DNA from: Candidatus Hodarchaeota archaeon
GTDB lineage: Archaea; Asgardarchaeota; Heimdallarchaeia; Hodarchaeales; YT1-057
Assembly: GCA_016839955.1 (NCBI GenBank)
Contig: JAEOTI010000427.1
Span: 1-6,000, forward strand
Length of the DNA: 6,000 bases
Direction of reading: 5' to 3'
How positions within the stretch are numbered: the stretch's first letter is position 1; the number at the start of each line of letters is the position of its first letter. Made by a program: the position numbers and the translations under genes. The notes beneath the pieces are model-generated. The model searched no databases. It had not been told where the DNA came from and saw only the letters and a list, made by a program, of their open reading frames with translations. Positions 1 to 5,503 of this stretch are shown piece by piece.

Positions 1-129
1 ATTGATTCTCTAGCTGCCATTGCTCTAACTATTATTGTTTTTGTCACTTTAACTAAGATCTATGATTGGCGGAATGGGTATCATCAAGTTAAAGAACCTA
101 CCCCTCCAGTGGGTCCTGTTTTAGATTAA
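1..129 (+). CDS. C-terminal end of an unidentified membrane protein (partial)
   Basis: Frame 1 is open from the window edge to a TAA at 127-129 and gives 42 residues; the N-terminal part lies outside the window. The fragment has one strongly hydrophobic stretch, about residues 4-18 (LAAIALTIIVFVTLT), and then a polar tail that ends in the Pro-rich PTPPVGPVLD. This looks like the last transmembrane helix and the tail of an integral membrane protein. No family motif is visible and I do not recognise it. Codon use is in keeping with the neighbours. It converges on carS with a 14-base gap, and the bases after its stop are T-rich. An alternative is a chance open frame, but the clean helix-plus-tail pattern and the stop just before the convergent gene argue for a real gene. 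Confidence 0.6.
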   Translation: MDSLAAIALTIIVFVTLTKIYDWRNGYHQVKEPTPPVGPVLD

Positions 130-143
130 TTATCTTTTATTCT
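130..143 (+). terminator. T-rich stretch after the partial gene, possible archaeal terminator
   Basis: The bases right after the TAA at 127-129 include TATCTTTTATTCTT. Archaeal transcription often ends in T-rich tracts without a hairpin. The tract fills the whole gap between the convergent stops. No stem is visible, so this rests on base composition and position only. Confidence 0.25.
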
Positions 144-716
144 TCACCAAGGAACATCTTTCATTCCTAATACATACCCAGTTGCATTAGCTCCAAGATG
201 TACAAAAAATGTTAAGGGAATAATGATTATAAATTCTAAAGGCCAAGAATAATATGGAAACACAAAAATCATGGCGAGAACTATAAAGCCTAACTGATCA
301 AGTCCCCATAGAGGGCCCCCACGTTCAATCCCTCTCCTCCTTTTGATGAAACTACCTAAAGCATCACCTACAAGTGCGCCAAAACCTTGTAAGAAACCGA
401 TTAAAAAACCGATTAGAAGTGGTTCAACTAAAAGAGAATTATCGATTATTCCAAATATAACTCCATCTCTAACAAAATCTTCATCAAAAACCTCAAATAT
501 ACCAATGGTCATCCCAGTAATTGAGGCAACGAATATTCCTCCAAAGAAACCCCGCCAAGTTTTTCCTGGGCCTAAGATCCGCTTTCCATCTTTCCATGAT
601 TTACCTCCGTCCATAGGTGGTCCTCCACCTAAGAATACTGGAGCCATGTTTCCAAAGTATGCTGGAAGTGCAAAAAGAATAATTGTAATTAGAAACTCAA
701 TTAGATTCAAGAACAT
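144..716 (-). CDS. carS: CDP-archaeol synthase CarS
   Basis: Predicted CDP-2,3-bis-(O-geranylgeranyl)-sn-glycerol synthase, which transfers CMP from CTP to unsaturated archaetidic acid at the membrane. The product, CDP-archaeol, is the precursor of archaeal polar lipids. With the ATG at 714-716 the protein has 190 residues, close to the family size. Visible family features are the N-terminal helix and GNMAP motif (about 5-26), GGGPPMDGGK (30-39), DGKRILGPGKTWRG (43-56), GDALGSFIKRR (117-127) and GLDQLGF (138-144). The GD...S..KR...LDQ block is the CTP-binding and metal-binding signature shared with CdsA-type cytidylyltransferases. Several further hydrophobic segments make it polytopic. The frame stays open upstream to 791, but those 25 residues are polar and lie inside the preceding gene. 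The ATG at 716 is preceded by GGAGGAGA (717-724) and begins at the expected helix. It overlaps the end of the upstream flippase-like gene by 20 bases, which implies co-transcription and coupled translation. Confidence 0.95.
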   Translation of the reverse strand: MFLNLIEFLITIILFALPAYFGNMAPVFLGGGPPMDGGKSWKDGKRILGPGKTWRGFFGGIFVASITGMTIGIFEVFDEDFVRDGVIFGIIDNSLLVEPLLIGFLIGFLQGFGALVGDALGSFIKRRRGIERGGPLWGLDQLGFIVLAMIFVFPYYSWPLEFIIIIPLTFFVHLGANATGYVLGMKDVPW

Positions 717-1890
717 TCTCCTCCATTTTTGAATTAATCGATGGTGAGTCCGTATTTTTTGAGTTACTCCGCATAGAAAAAATAATTCCAATAATTACTG
801 GAATATAAAATGTGTTCAAGCTATTTAAGAGGGAAATAACTCCTGCCCTAGAAAAAGGCTCGTATTTGTCATAAAGAGTAGCTACTACTGTTTCTTTGAT
901 TCCTTCCATTCCTGGTATTCCTAATGGTATCAAGTTGATTGTATTAGATGTGAATAATATAACTATAATAACTGCTAAAGGAGCTGTCCCCCCTGCAGCA
1001 TAAACCAAGATTGAAGCTCCTGCAATATTACAAATAGCGTTTAAGAAGGATAAAAGGAAAGCTCTAAATGTCATTAAGGGATTACTAGCAAGAAGTCGAA
1101 GATTTGTGTTATAATCACTAACAAATTTTCTTGTATTAGTCTTTTGATAAAGAATTCCCTCTCTAAACGGAAATAGGATAAATCCCAGTAAATCTAAGAG
1201 TTTATTCAAAAAAACAATAGCAATCTCAGGTCGAAGATAAATTAATAGCAAAAATAATATTGCAAAAACAGCGAAAGAAGCAATTATGGTTACAAATAGA
1301 ATTCCAATGGACGGATCAATGTCAAATAAGACCACAAAACCATACGCAACAGGAATACTTAGAGGAATAAACGCTAGTAATCCCAATAATCGATGTAGTA
1401 CAATAGATGAAAATAATTCTCCTGCTGAAGGTTGTCGATCCTCATTTTTGATATGAAAGTGTTTTTTCCCTTGAGAAATTCGTACATAAATTTCAGAAGC
1501 AGTTACACTTGGGATCAATAATCCCCAACTAAAAGAGATAAAATATGTCTCGATGGTTTTATACGTCGATGCTGTTACTTTCATGGTTTTTAGGAGGATT
1601 TTCCATGCAAAAGCATCTAAACACAACCCCATTAATGTAATTGCTAATCCTAGAAATAGTAATTCTACTTTTATTTGGGAAAAGTGATCTAAAAGCCCCT
1701 CAATTCCCCCTTTTCCTTGAAGGAAAAAAATAAACATCCATGAAAAAGCAATTAAGATCATTACAAAAGTTTTTAAGTTAAAAGACTTGCTAAAAGCACC
1801 TTTTAAGTCCTCAACTCGTGAGATATGTTCTTCAATGGAGTTAATATCGATACTTGATTCATCTTGTTGTTCATTCAGTTTTCGAATCAA
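697..1890 (-). CDS. Flippase-like integral membrane protein (UPF0104 / LPG_synthase_TM type)
   Basis: A 397-residue polytopic membrane protein that resembles the family sharing the transmembrane domain of lysylphosphatidylglycerol synthetase/flippase MprF. The exact substrate is unknown. Residues 1-38 are polar and probably cytosolic. About eight or nine hydrophobic segments follow, roughly 41-59, 75-100, 113-132, 165-190, 194-218, 230-242, 275-298, 303-323 and 355-372. Family-type features are LLIPSVTASEIYVR (124-137), a Glu-containing loop after the third helix, and LIPLGIPGMEG (320-330) followed by a conserved-looking final helix pair. No C-terminal aminoacyl-transferase domain is present, so it is the membrane domain alone plus a polar tail. 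The start is a TTG at 1888-1890; an in-frame TAA lies four codons upstream and no ATG or GTG offers an alternative. GAGGAG lies 12 bases before the TTG, a long spacing. Its last codons overlap carS, so a role in moving or modifying archaeal lipids is a reasonable inference but not shown. Confidence 0.85.
   Translation of the reverse strand: MIRKLNEQQDESSIDINSIEEHISRVEDLKGAFSKSFNLKTFVMILIAFSWMFIFFLQGKGGIEGLLDHFSQIKVELLFLGLAITLMGLCLDAFAWKILLKTMKVTASTYKTIETYFISFSWGLLIPSVTASEIYVRISQGKKHFHIKNEDRQPSAGELFSSIVLHRLLGLLAFIPLSIPVAYGFVVLFDIDPSIGILFVTIIASFAVFAILFLLLIYLRPEIAIVFLNKLLDLLGFILFPFREGILYQKTNTRKFVSDYNTNLRLLASNPLMTFRAFLLSFLNAICNIAGASILVYAAGGTAPLAVIIVILFTSNTINLIPLGIPGMEGIKETVVATLYDKYEPFSRAGVISLLNSLNTFYIPVIIGIIFSMRSNSKNTDSPSINSKMEENVLESN
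717..724 (-). promoter_or_regulatory. Ribosome binding site that decides the carS start
   Basis: Read on the minus strand this is GGAGGAGA, with only three bases between GGAGG and the ATG at 714-716. It lies inside the last codons of the upstream gene. It favours the start at 716 over the longer open frame that reaches 791. The spacing is shorter than the usual Shine-Dalgarno distance. Confidence 0.55.
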
Positions 1891-2030
1891 TATAGAACCT
1901 TACTCCTCAGATAATCTCAAGATACAAAAGAAGAAACTTTATTTCCTTCTGTTTTTCTTTGATGATCGCCCACAAAAATATGCAAATGACTTTTGTGGTA
2001 AACTCAATACAATGGAGTCCAAAAAGACTA
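1891..2030. promoter_or_regulatory. Divergent intergenic region between flippase-like gene and MFS gene
   Basis: This stretch must hold promoters for both divergent genes. On the minus strand, GAGGAG (1903-1908) is a Shine-Dalgarno candidate for the TTG start at 1890. The AT-rich GAAATAAAG around 1936-1944 is a possible TATA box about 50 bases from that start. On the plus strand, CAAAAATATG (about 1973-1982) is TATA-like, and GGAG at 2014-2017 precedes the ATG at 2031 by 13 bases. None is a strong consensus match. If the MFS gene begins at 1962 instead, the region shrinks to 71 bases. Confidence 0.35.
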
Positions 2031-3440
2031 ATGATCCGTCGACCGGTTGCAGTGTTTCAAGATGATCAAAGCCCCGATCTGAACCTCAATGTTAGGTCTG
2101 AAGCTGAAAGGGTGCTTCAACTTCAGATTAAAATAATGTTAATTGCTATGGCAGTATTAGAATGTGCCAATTCAGCAGCAAATTTCGCCTTACCGTTTTA
2201 TGTAGATGATATAATTGGTTTAGGCAAAATTGGGATTATTATTAGTATTTACTATATTATTTCTTTATCCACTGCAAGTTGGTTTGGTCTCCTTAGTGAT
2301 AAGTTAGGTCGTAAACGTTTCATAGTTACAGGAGCATTCATCATTGGAATTACATACCTCCCTTTTCCTATCTTTGAATCAATTGAAGATATAACTGGAA
2401 TAGATGCTTTCATTGTACTTCTCATTGCGAGTGTAGGTAAAGGGTTTGGTTCTGCAATGATGGCTGGAAGTATTATTGCGATTTTCGCAGATATATCCAC
2501 TGAAGAAACACGAGGAGAAATGATGGGAAAATTCTACCTCTTTCGTGCAGCTGGGGGCGCAGTTGGATTCGTTATTGGGGGAGTCTTATGGGATCTTATG
2601 AATGTAGCCGGGTTTATTTGTTTTGCATTTATTATTTTCCTTGCAGGACTTCTTTTTCTACGCATGAGAGAACCAAGAAAGTTTGCAATTATGATTAGAG
2701 AACTTCAACCACCATTAGAAACGACTAATCCGTTTGCTTCTATGCTAGGTGTGTTGAAAAATCGCCAATTTCGAACGTTCTCTTTAGTCTGGTTAAGTTA
2801 TACATCAATGATTGGTATTATCGTGACTTATCTCCCCAAAGCTTTACATCAAGTCTCTGTAGAAGGGTCTGAGGAAGAAATTACAGGGTTATCATTGGGA
2901 ATAATTATTCTTCTTGTTTTGATCATAGCTGGAGCTGCTCAACCAATCTATGGTCATCTTTCGGACAGATATGGTCGAAAACCATTTATTTTACTTGGGG
3001 TACAAAGCACAGCAATAGAAGTCTTTCTCCTCTATCAGTTGCTAACGCAGCCTAAAACTATTGTTCAGTTTATAAATGACCCATTTTCGTCTTTAGAGGT
3101 AAATCTACGTATTGGTAATATAGATATCATGGTTTCTTCCTTTACTTTACTCATAGTCCTAATGGCACTTCTACTTGCAGCAGCTGCTTTCCCTGCATCA
3201 GCGATGGGTTTATTGACTGATGTAACTGACGAAGAAGAGCGAGGACAAGGTATGGGGCTATATTCTGCACTAAGTGCGGTCGGTAATATCCTTGGTATCT
3301 TTGCAGGAGGAATTTTTTATGAATGGTACAGCATTCAAGGATTAATGGCTTTATGTTTATTTTTTGCTTTCCTTTCCACTTTGATAGTTTTAAAGTTCTT
3401 GATAGAAACAACAACATTCCGTTGGATGCCTTCGCCTTAA
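2031..3440 (+). CDS. Major facilitator superfamily (MFS) transporter
   Basis: Secondary transporter of the 12-helix MFS fold, probably proton-coupled efflux or solute transport at the cell membrane; the substrate cannot be read from sequence. With the ATG at 2031 it has 469 residues. MFS motif A occurs twice, as expected for the two six-helix halves: GLLSDKLGRKRF (86-97) between helices 2 and 3, and GHLSDRYGRKPF (308-319) between helices 8 and 9. A second internal match confirms the duplication: DISTEETRGEMMG (154-166) corresponds to DVTDEEERGQGMG (397-409), each followed by a Gly-rich helix. Residues 338-365 form a longer polar loop. The first 35 residues are polar and cytosolic. The frame is open back to a TTG at 1959, with ATGs at 1962, 1980 and 1986. 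I chose 2031 because only that ATG has a GGAG nearby (2014-2017) and the residues before it do not look like MFS sequence; this choice is uncertain. It is divergent from the flippase-like gene and followed by a 224-base gap. Confidence 0.92.
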   Translation: MIRRPVAVFQDDQSPDLNLNVRSEAERVLQLQIKIMLIAMAVLECANSAANFALPFYVDDIIGLGKIGIIISIYYIISLSTASWFGLLSDKLGRKRFIVTGAFIIGITYLPFPIFESIEDITGIDAFIVLLIASVGKGFGSAMMAGSIIAIFADISTEETRGEMMGKFYLFRAAGGAVGFVIGGVLWDLMNVAGFICFAFIIFLAGLLFLRMREPRKFAIMIRELQPPLETTNPFASMLGVLKNRQFRTFSLVWLSYTSMIGIIVTYLPKALHQVSVEGSEEEITGLSLGIIILLVLIIAGAAQPIYGHLSDRYGRKPFILLGVQSTAIEVFLLYQLLTQPKTIVQFINDPFSSLEVNLRIGNIDIMVSSFTLLIVLMALLLAAAAFPASAMGLLTDVTDEEERGQGMGLYSALSAVGNILGIFAGGIFYEWYSIQGLMALCLFFAFLSTLIVLKFLIETTTFRWMPSP

Positions 3441-3608
3441 TACCGGATATAATTTCATTTTGAGATTTAAAATGTCTCGTTCCACCTTTAATATCTGACT
3501 AAGAAATATTGAAGCTAAAGTTCAATAGCTATGTAACATTAAATTATATGTAGTATTTTGAAAATGTTCTACTAAGGAGAACATAAGGAATACCATTGAT
3601 TCCAACTA
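3441..3608 (+). repeat. Three inverted repeats with equal 7-base spacers
   Basis: Three perfect inverted repeats lie in one intergenic stretch. They are CATTTT-N7-AAAATG at 3456-3474, TATTGAA-N7-TTCAATA at 3507-3527 and ATGTTCT-N7-AGAACAT at 3564-3584. Each has a spacer of exactly seven bases, and their centres are 52 and 57 bases apart. The arm sequences differ, so they are not copies of one operator. They could be hairpins in the MFS 3' end (the first could help termination), protein-binding sites upstream of the GTPase promoter, or chance in AT-rich DNA. Confidence 0.4.
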
Positions 3609-3615
3609 TTTATAT
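3609..3615 (+). promoter_or_regulatory. TATA-like box for the small GTPase gene
   Basis: TTTATAT matches the archaeal TATA consensus closely. A transcription start about 25 bases downstream, near 3637-3640, would leave a leader of about 25 bases before the ATG at 3665. AGGT at 3651-3654 is a weak Shine-Dalgarno candidate in that leader. Position and sequence both fit. Confidence 0.5.
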
Positions 3616-3664
3616 CAAATAGAATATGATTGTAATTAAGCTGAAAATCTAGGTCGGGTTAAAA

Positions 3665-4237
3665 ATGCGGATGCTGAAGCTAGTGTTGTTAGGAGATGAC
3701 CAAGTTGGCAAAACAACATTAGTTAAAGCTTTTATGGGGGGAGTAATAACTGAAGCATATAAAGCAACTATTGGGATAGATATTGGTCGAAAAATGATCA
3801 CAATTAATGGAAACAACATCATGTTCCAACTCTGGGATCTTAGTGGTCAAGAATCGTTCAAAACAATAAGACGTAGTTTTTACGCCGGAACCTCAGGTGC
3901 ACTAGCGGTTTATGATATAAGTAGAAAGAGAACATATGATTCTATAAATAACTGGATTTCAGAATTAACTGAAATGGCGGGGAGAGTGCCAGTAGTTCTA
4001 GTAGGAAACAAATTAGACCTCCGAGACCAGGTCGATGATCGAAACATGCTTTCTTTTGAAGATGGAAGGAAAATGGCAAAAGAGTTGTCTCAAGTCACTC
4101 GCTTTGAAACACCATTCACAGAAGCTTCCGCAATCCGGAAGAAAAATTCAGATCAACCTTTTTATCGATTAGGAAGCATTATTGTTGAAAGATTCGATTC
4201 AATAACGGAAATCGAAACACTACGATCCAAAACTTAG
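3665..4237 (+). CDS. Ras/Rab-like small GTPase
   Basis: A single-domain 190-residue GTP-binding switch protein of the Ras superfamily, closest in look to Rab/Rho-type proteins. All five G motifs are present: P-loop GDDQVGKT (10-17), switch I YKATIG with T35, G3 WDLSGQE (57-63) with catalytic-type Q62, G4 NKLD (115-118) and G5 EASA (153-156). The numbering runs almost parallel to human Ras. Two P-loop positions are unusual: Asp at the Ras Gly12 position and Gln at the Gly13 position. Rab proteins usually have S-G here and Ras G-G. The protein has no cysteine at all and ends in TLRSKT, so C-terminal prenylation is not possible; any membrane link must come from a partner. The ATG at 3665 is used; an ATG two codons later is also possible. 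It seems to be a single-gene unit with its own TATA-like box. The biological role (trafficking, cytoskeleton or signalling) cannot be told from the window. Confidence 0.95.
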   Translation: MRMLKLVLLGDDQVGKTTLVKAFMGGVITEAYKATIGIDIGRKMITINGNNIMFQLWDLSGQESFKTIRRSFYAGTSGALAVYDISRKRTYDSINNWISELTEMAGRVPVVLVGNKLDLRDQVDDRNMLSFEDGRKMAKELSQVTRFETPFTEASAIRKKNSDQPFYRLGSIIVERFDSITEIETLRSKT

Positions 4238-4245
4238 ATTGATTC

Positions 4246-5346
4246 TTATTGTTCCTTCCCTGAAATTGTTTCAAAAATCGTTTTTGCAAGGATAACGGGA
4301 GTTATTCCAGGCGAATCAATAGTTAATTCATGATATAGGTCATTAATTTTGTTTTCTAACAATAATAAATCCACAGGTAATCCAGTTATAGCGGATTCAA
4401 TCTTAGAGATTGCATTACTCGGTTCAATGGAAAAATCCCCAGTTATTAAAGTATCTACAATCTTGTTTTCTTCTGTTACAGTTGTAACTCGGATTAAACC
4501 CCCTGGAGCTTTAAGAGCTCCTTCAAAAATGTGATAATTACCACTTATTATAACTGATCTCTTTTGGACTAGATCTTCATGGCGTTGAGAGGTAGAAAAC
4601 AACCACTCATTTGTTCTATAAAGCTTATTTAATTCATTCACAAAGTTTTTTTCAGAATGAGACAGCTCAGTTTCTGTTTTGGAATCAACTGGAAAAATTT
4701 TACTAAATTGGGCTATCAATTCCTTACTAATATCTTGATGGCTTGGAACTGTATCTATTGCCATTTTAAGAGTGCCCAAACGGTCCCTCAAAGACTTTGC
4801 CATCTTATCACGGAATTTTTCTGAAGGAACCTTTAGAACAGAGACCATCAAATCAAAATCGAAGTCTACAATAATATTTCCGACAAGAATAATTGCATCT
4901 TCAATTCTACCAGCACCATTACCTGAGATTTTTTTCCCTTCAGAATTAATAATATCATTCACTGGAGAAAATCTTGCTTCAATCCCGAATTTTCGGTAGG
5001 TGTTAATTGGAGCTTGTAACATTGTTTGATAAAAAGTTCCTATTTTTTTAGGAATTCCTGTTGTCTCTTTATGAAGAACTATTTGATAAAAAACTTGATT
5101 CGAATCTAAAAATACAGCCCCCCCTCCAACTCTCCGTCTAATAATTTCTATATTCTTTTTCTTGCAAAACTCCACATCTACTTCAATTGCTAGTTCTTGA
5201 TGAAATCCAATTGATACAAGGGGTTTGGATGGCCAACAGATGTACAAAGTATTTGGAATAATCCTCTTCGACACAGCTAGAGCCGCTGCATGATACAAAC
5301 TCTGTGTTTCAATAGGATGAATTGCACCTCGAAAAACAGTTCTCAT
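4246..5346 (-). CDS. lplA: Lipoate-protein ligase A family protein with C-terminal domain
   Basis: Predicted cytosolic enzyme that attaches lipoate (via lipoyl-AMP) to a lysine of lipoyl domains such as glycine cleavage H protein or 2-oxoacid dehydrogenase E2. The 366 residues hold an N-terminal BPL/LplA/LipB-type catalytic domain (about 1-200) and a C-terminal accessory domain (about 246-366). Catalytic signatures are YICWPSKPLVSIGFHQ (35-50), RRRVGGGAVFLD (70-81) and NDI...GKKISGNGAG (130-146), in which K139 aligns with the lipoyl-AMP-binding lysine. The histidine usual in the GGGAVFHD motif is Leu80 here. The C-terminal part contains NEWLF (246-250) and TGDF (302-305), typical of the lipoate ligase C-terminal domain, which some archaea such as Thermoplasma carry as a separate protein. 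The ATG at 5344-5346 follows AGGTGG (5351-5356) at four bases. It converges on the GTPase gene with eight bases between the stops. An octanoyltransferase role cannot be excluded. Confidence 0.88.
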   Translation of the reverse strand: MRTVFRGAIHPIETQSLYHAAALAVSKRIIPNTLYICWPSKPLVSIGFHQELAIEVDVEFCKKKNIEIIRRRVGGGAVFLDSNQVFYQIVLHKETTGIPKKIGTFYQTMLQAPINTYRKFGIEARFSPVNDIINSEGKKISGNGAGRIEDAIILVGNIIVDFDFDLMVSVLKVPSEKFRDKMAKSLRDRLGTLKMAIDTVPSHQDISKELIAQFSKIFPVDSKTETELSHSEKNFVNELNKLYRTNEWLFSTSQRHEDLVQKRSVIISGNYHIFEGALKAPGGLIRVTTVTEENKIVDTLITGDFSIEPSNAISKIESAITGLPVDLLLLENKINDLYHELTIDSPGITPVILAKTIFETISGKEQ

Positions 5347-5503
5347 TAGACCACCTATCTATGAATAATTAAACTAGTGACTTAAGAATTTATTTTGATC
5401 TTAAACAATATTAAGAGAAACAATAGAATGGAGAAATAGAATCAATTTCTAACATTATATTTCCTTAAAATTCCAAAAAAAAATCCTTAAGGTTTTTATT
5501 GAA
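5347..5503. promoter_or_regulatory. Divergent promoter region between lplA and the RNase III gene
   Basis: Very AT-rich 157 bases without a gene. For lplA (minus strand), AGGTGG (5351-5356) is the ribosome binding site and AAATAAAT (about 5388-5395) is a possible TATA box. For the RNase III gene (plus strand), TTATATTT (5455-5462) lies about 45 bases before the ATG, and AAGG (5489-5492) is a weak Shine-Dalgarno candidate. An exact 8-base direct repeat, AATAGAAT, occurs at 5422-5429 and 5435-5442 just upstream of that TATA-like box. The palindrome CCTTAAGG lies at 5485-5492. Confidence 0.4.

Noticed and set aside
343..732. 129-residue open frame on the plus strand
   Set aside because: It lies antisense to carS, is rich in Lys, Pro and Ser as expected from the complement of a membrane-protein gene, and matches no family I know.
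717..791. 25-residue N-terminal extension of CarS
   Set aside because: The extension is polar and basic, lies inside the upstream gene, and the family normally begins at the hydrophobic helix that follows the ATG at 716.
1787..2065. 92-residue open frame on the plus strand across the divergent region
   Set aside because: It runs antisense through the 5' end of the flippase-like gene and then out of frame into the MFS gene. Its composition is not protein-like and it has no good ribosome binding site.
2252..2500. 82-residue open frame on the minus strand
   Set aside because: It is the antisense shadow of the MFS transporter, whose motif A and helices occupy the same bases.
3151..3417. 88-residue open frame on the minus strand
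   Set aside because: It is antisense to the C-terminal half of the MFS transporter, with no recognisable domain and no start signal.
4349..4999. Two short open frames on the plus strand (61 and 75 residues)
   Set aside because: Both are antisense to the lipoate ligase gene, whose catalytic and C-terminal motifs explain the sequence.
5400..5451. Short inverted repeats CTTAA-N6-TTAAG and TAGAA-N5-TTCTA
   Set aside because: The arms are only five bases long and AT-rich, which is expected by chance in this intergenic region.
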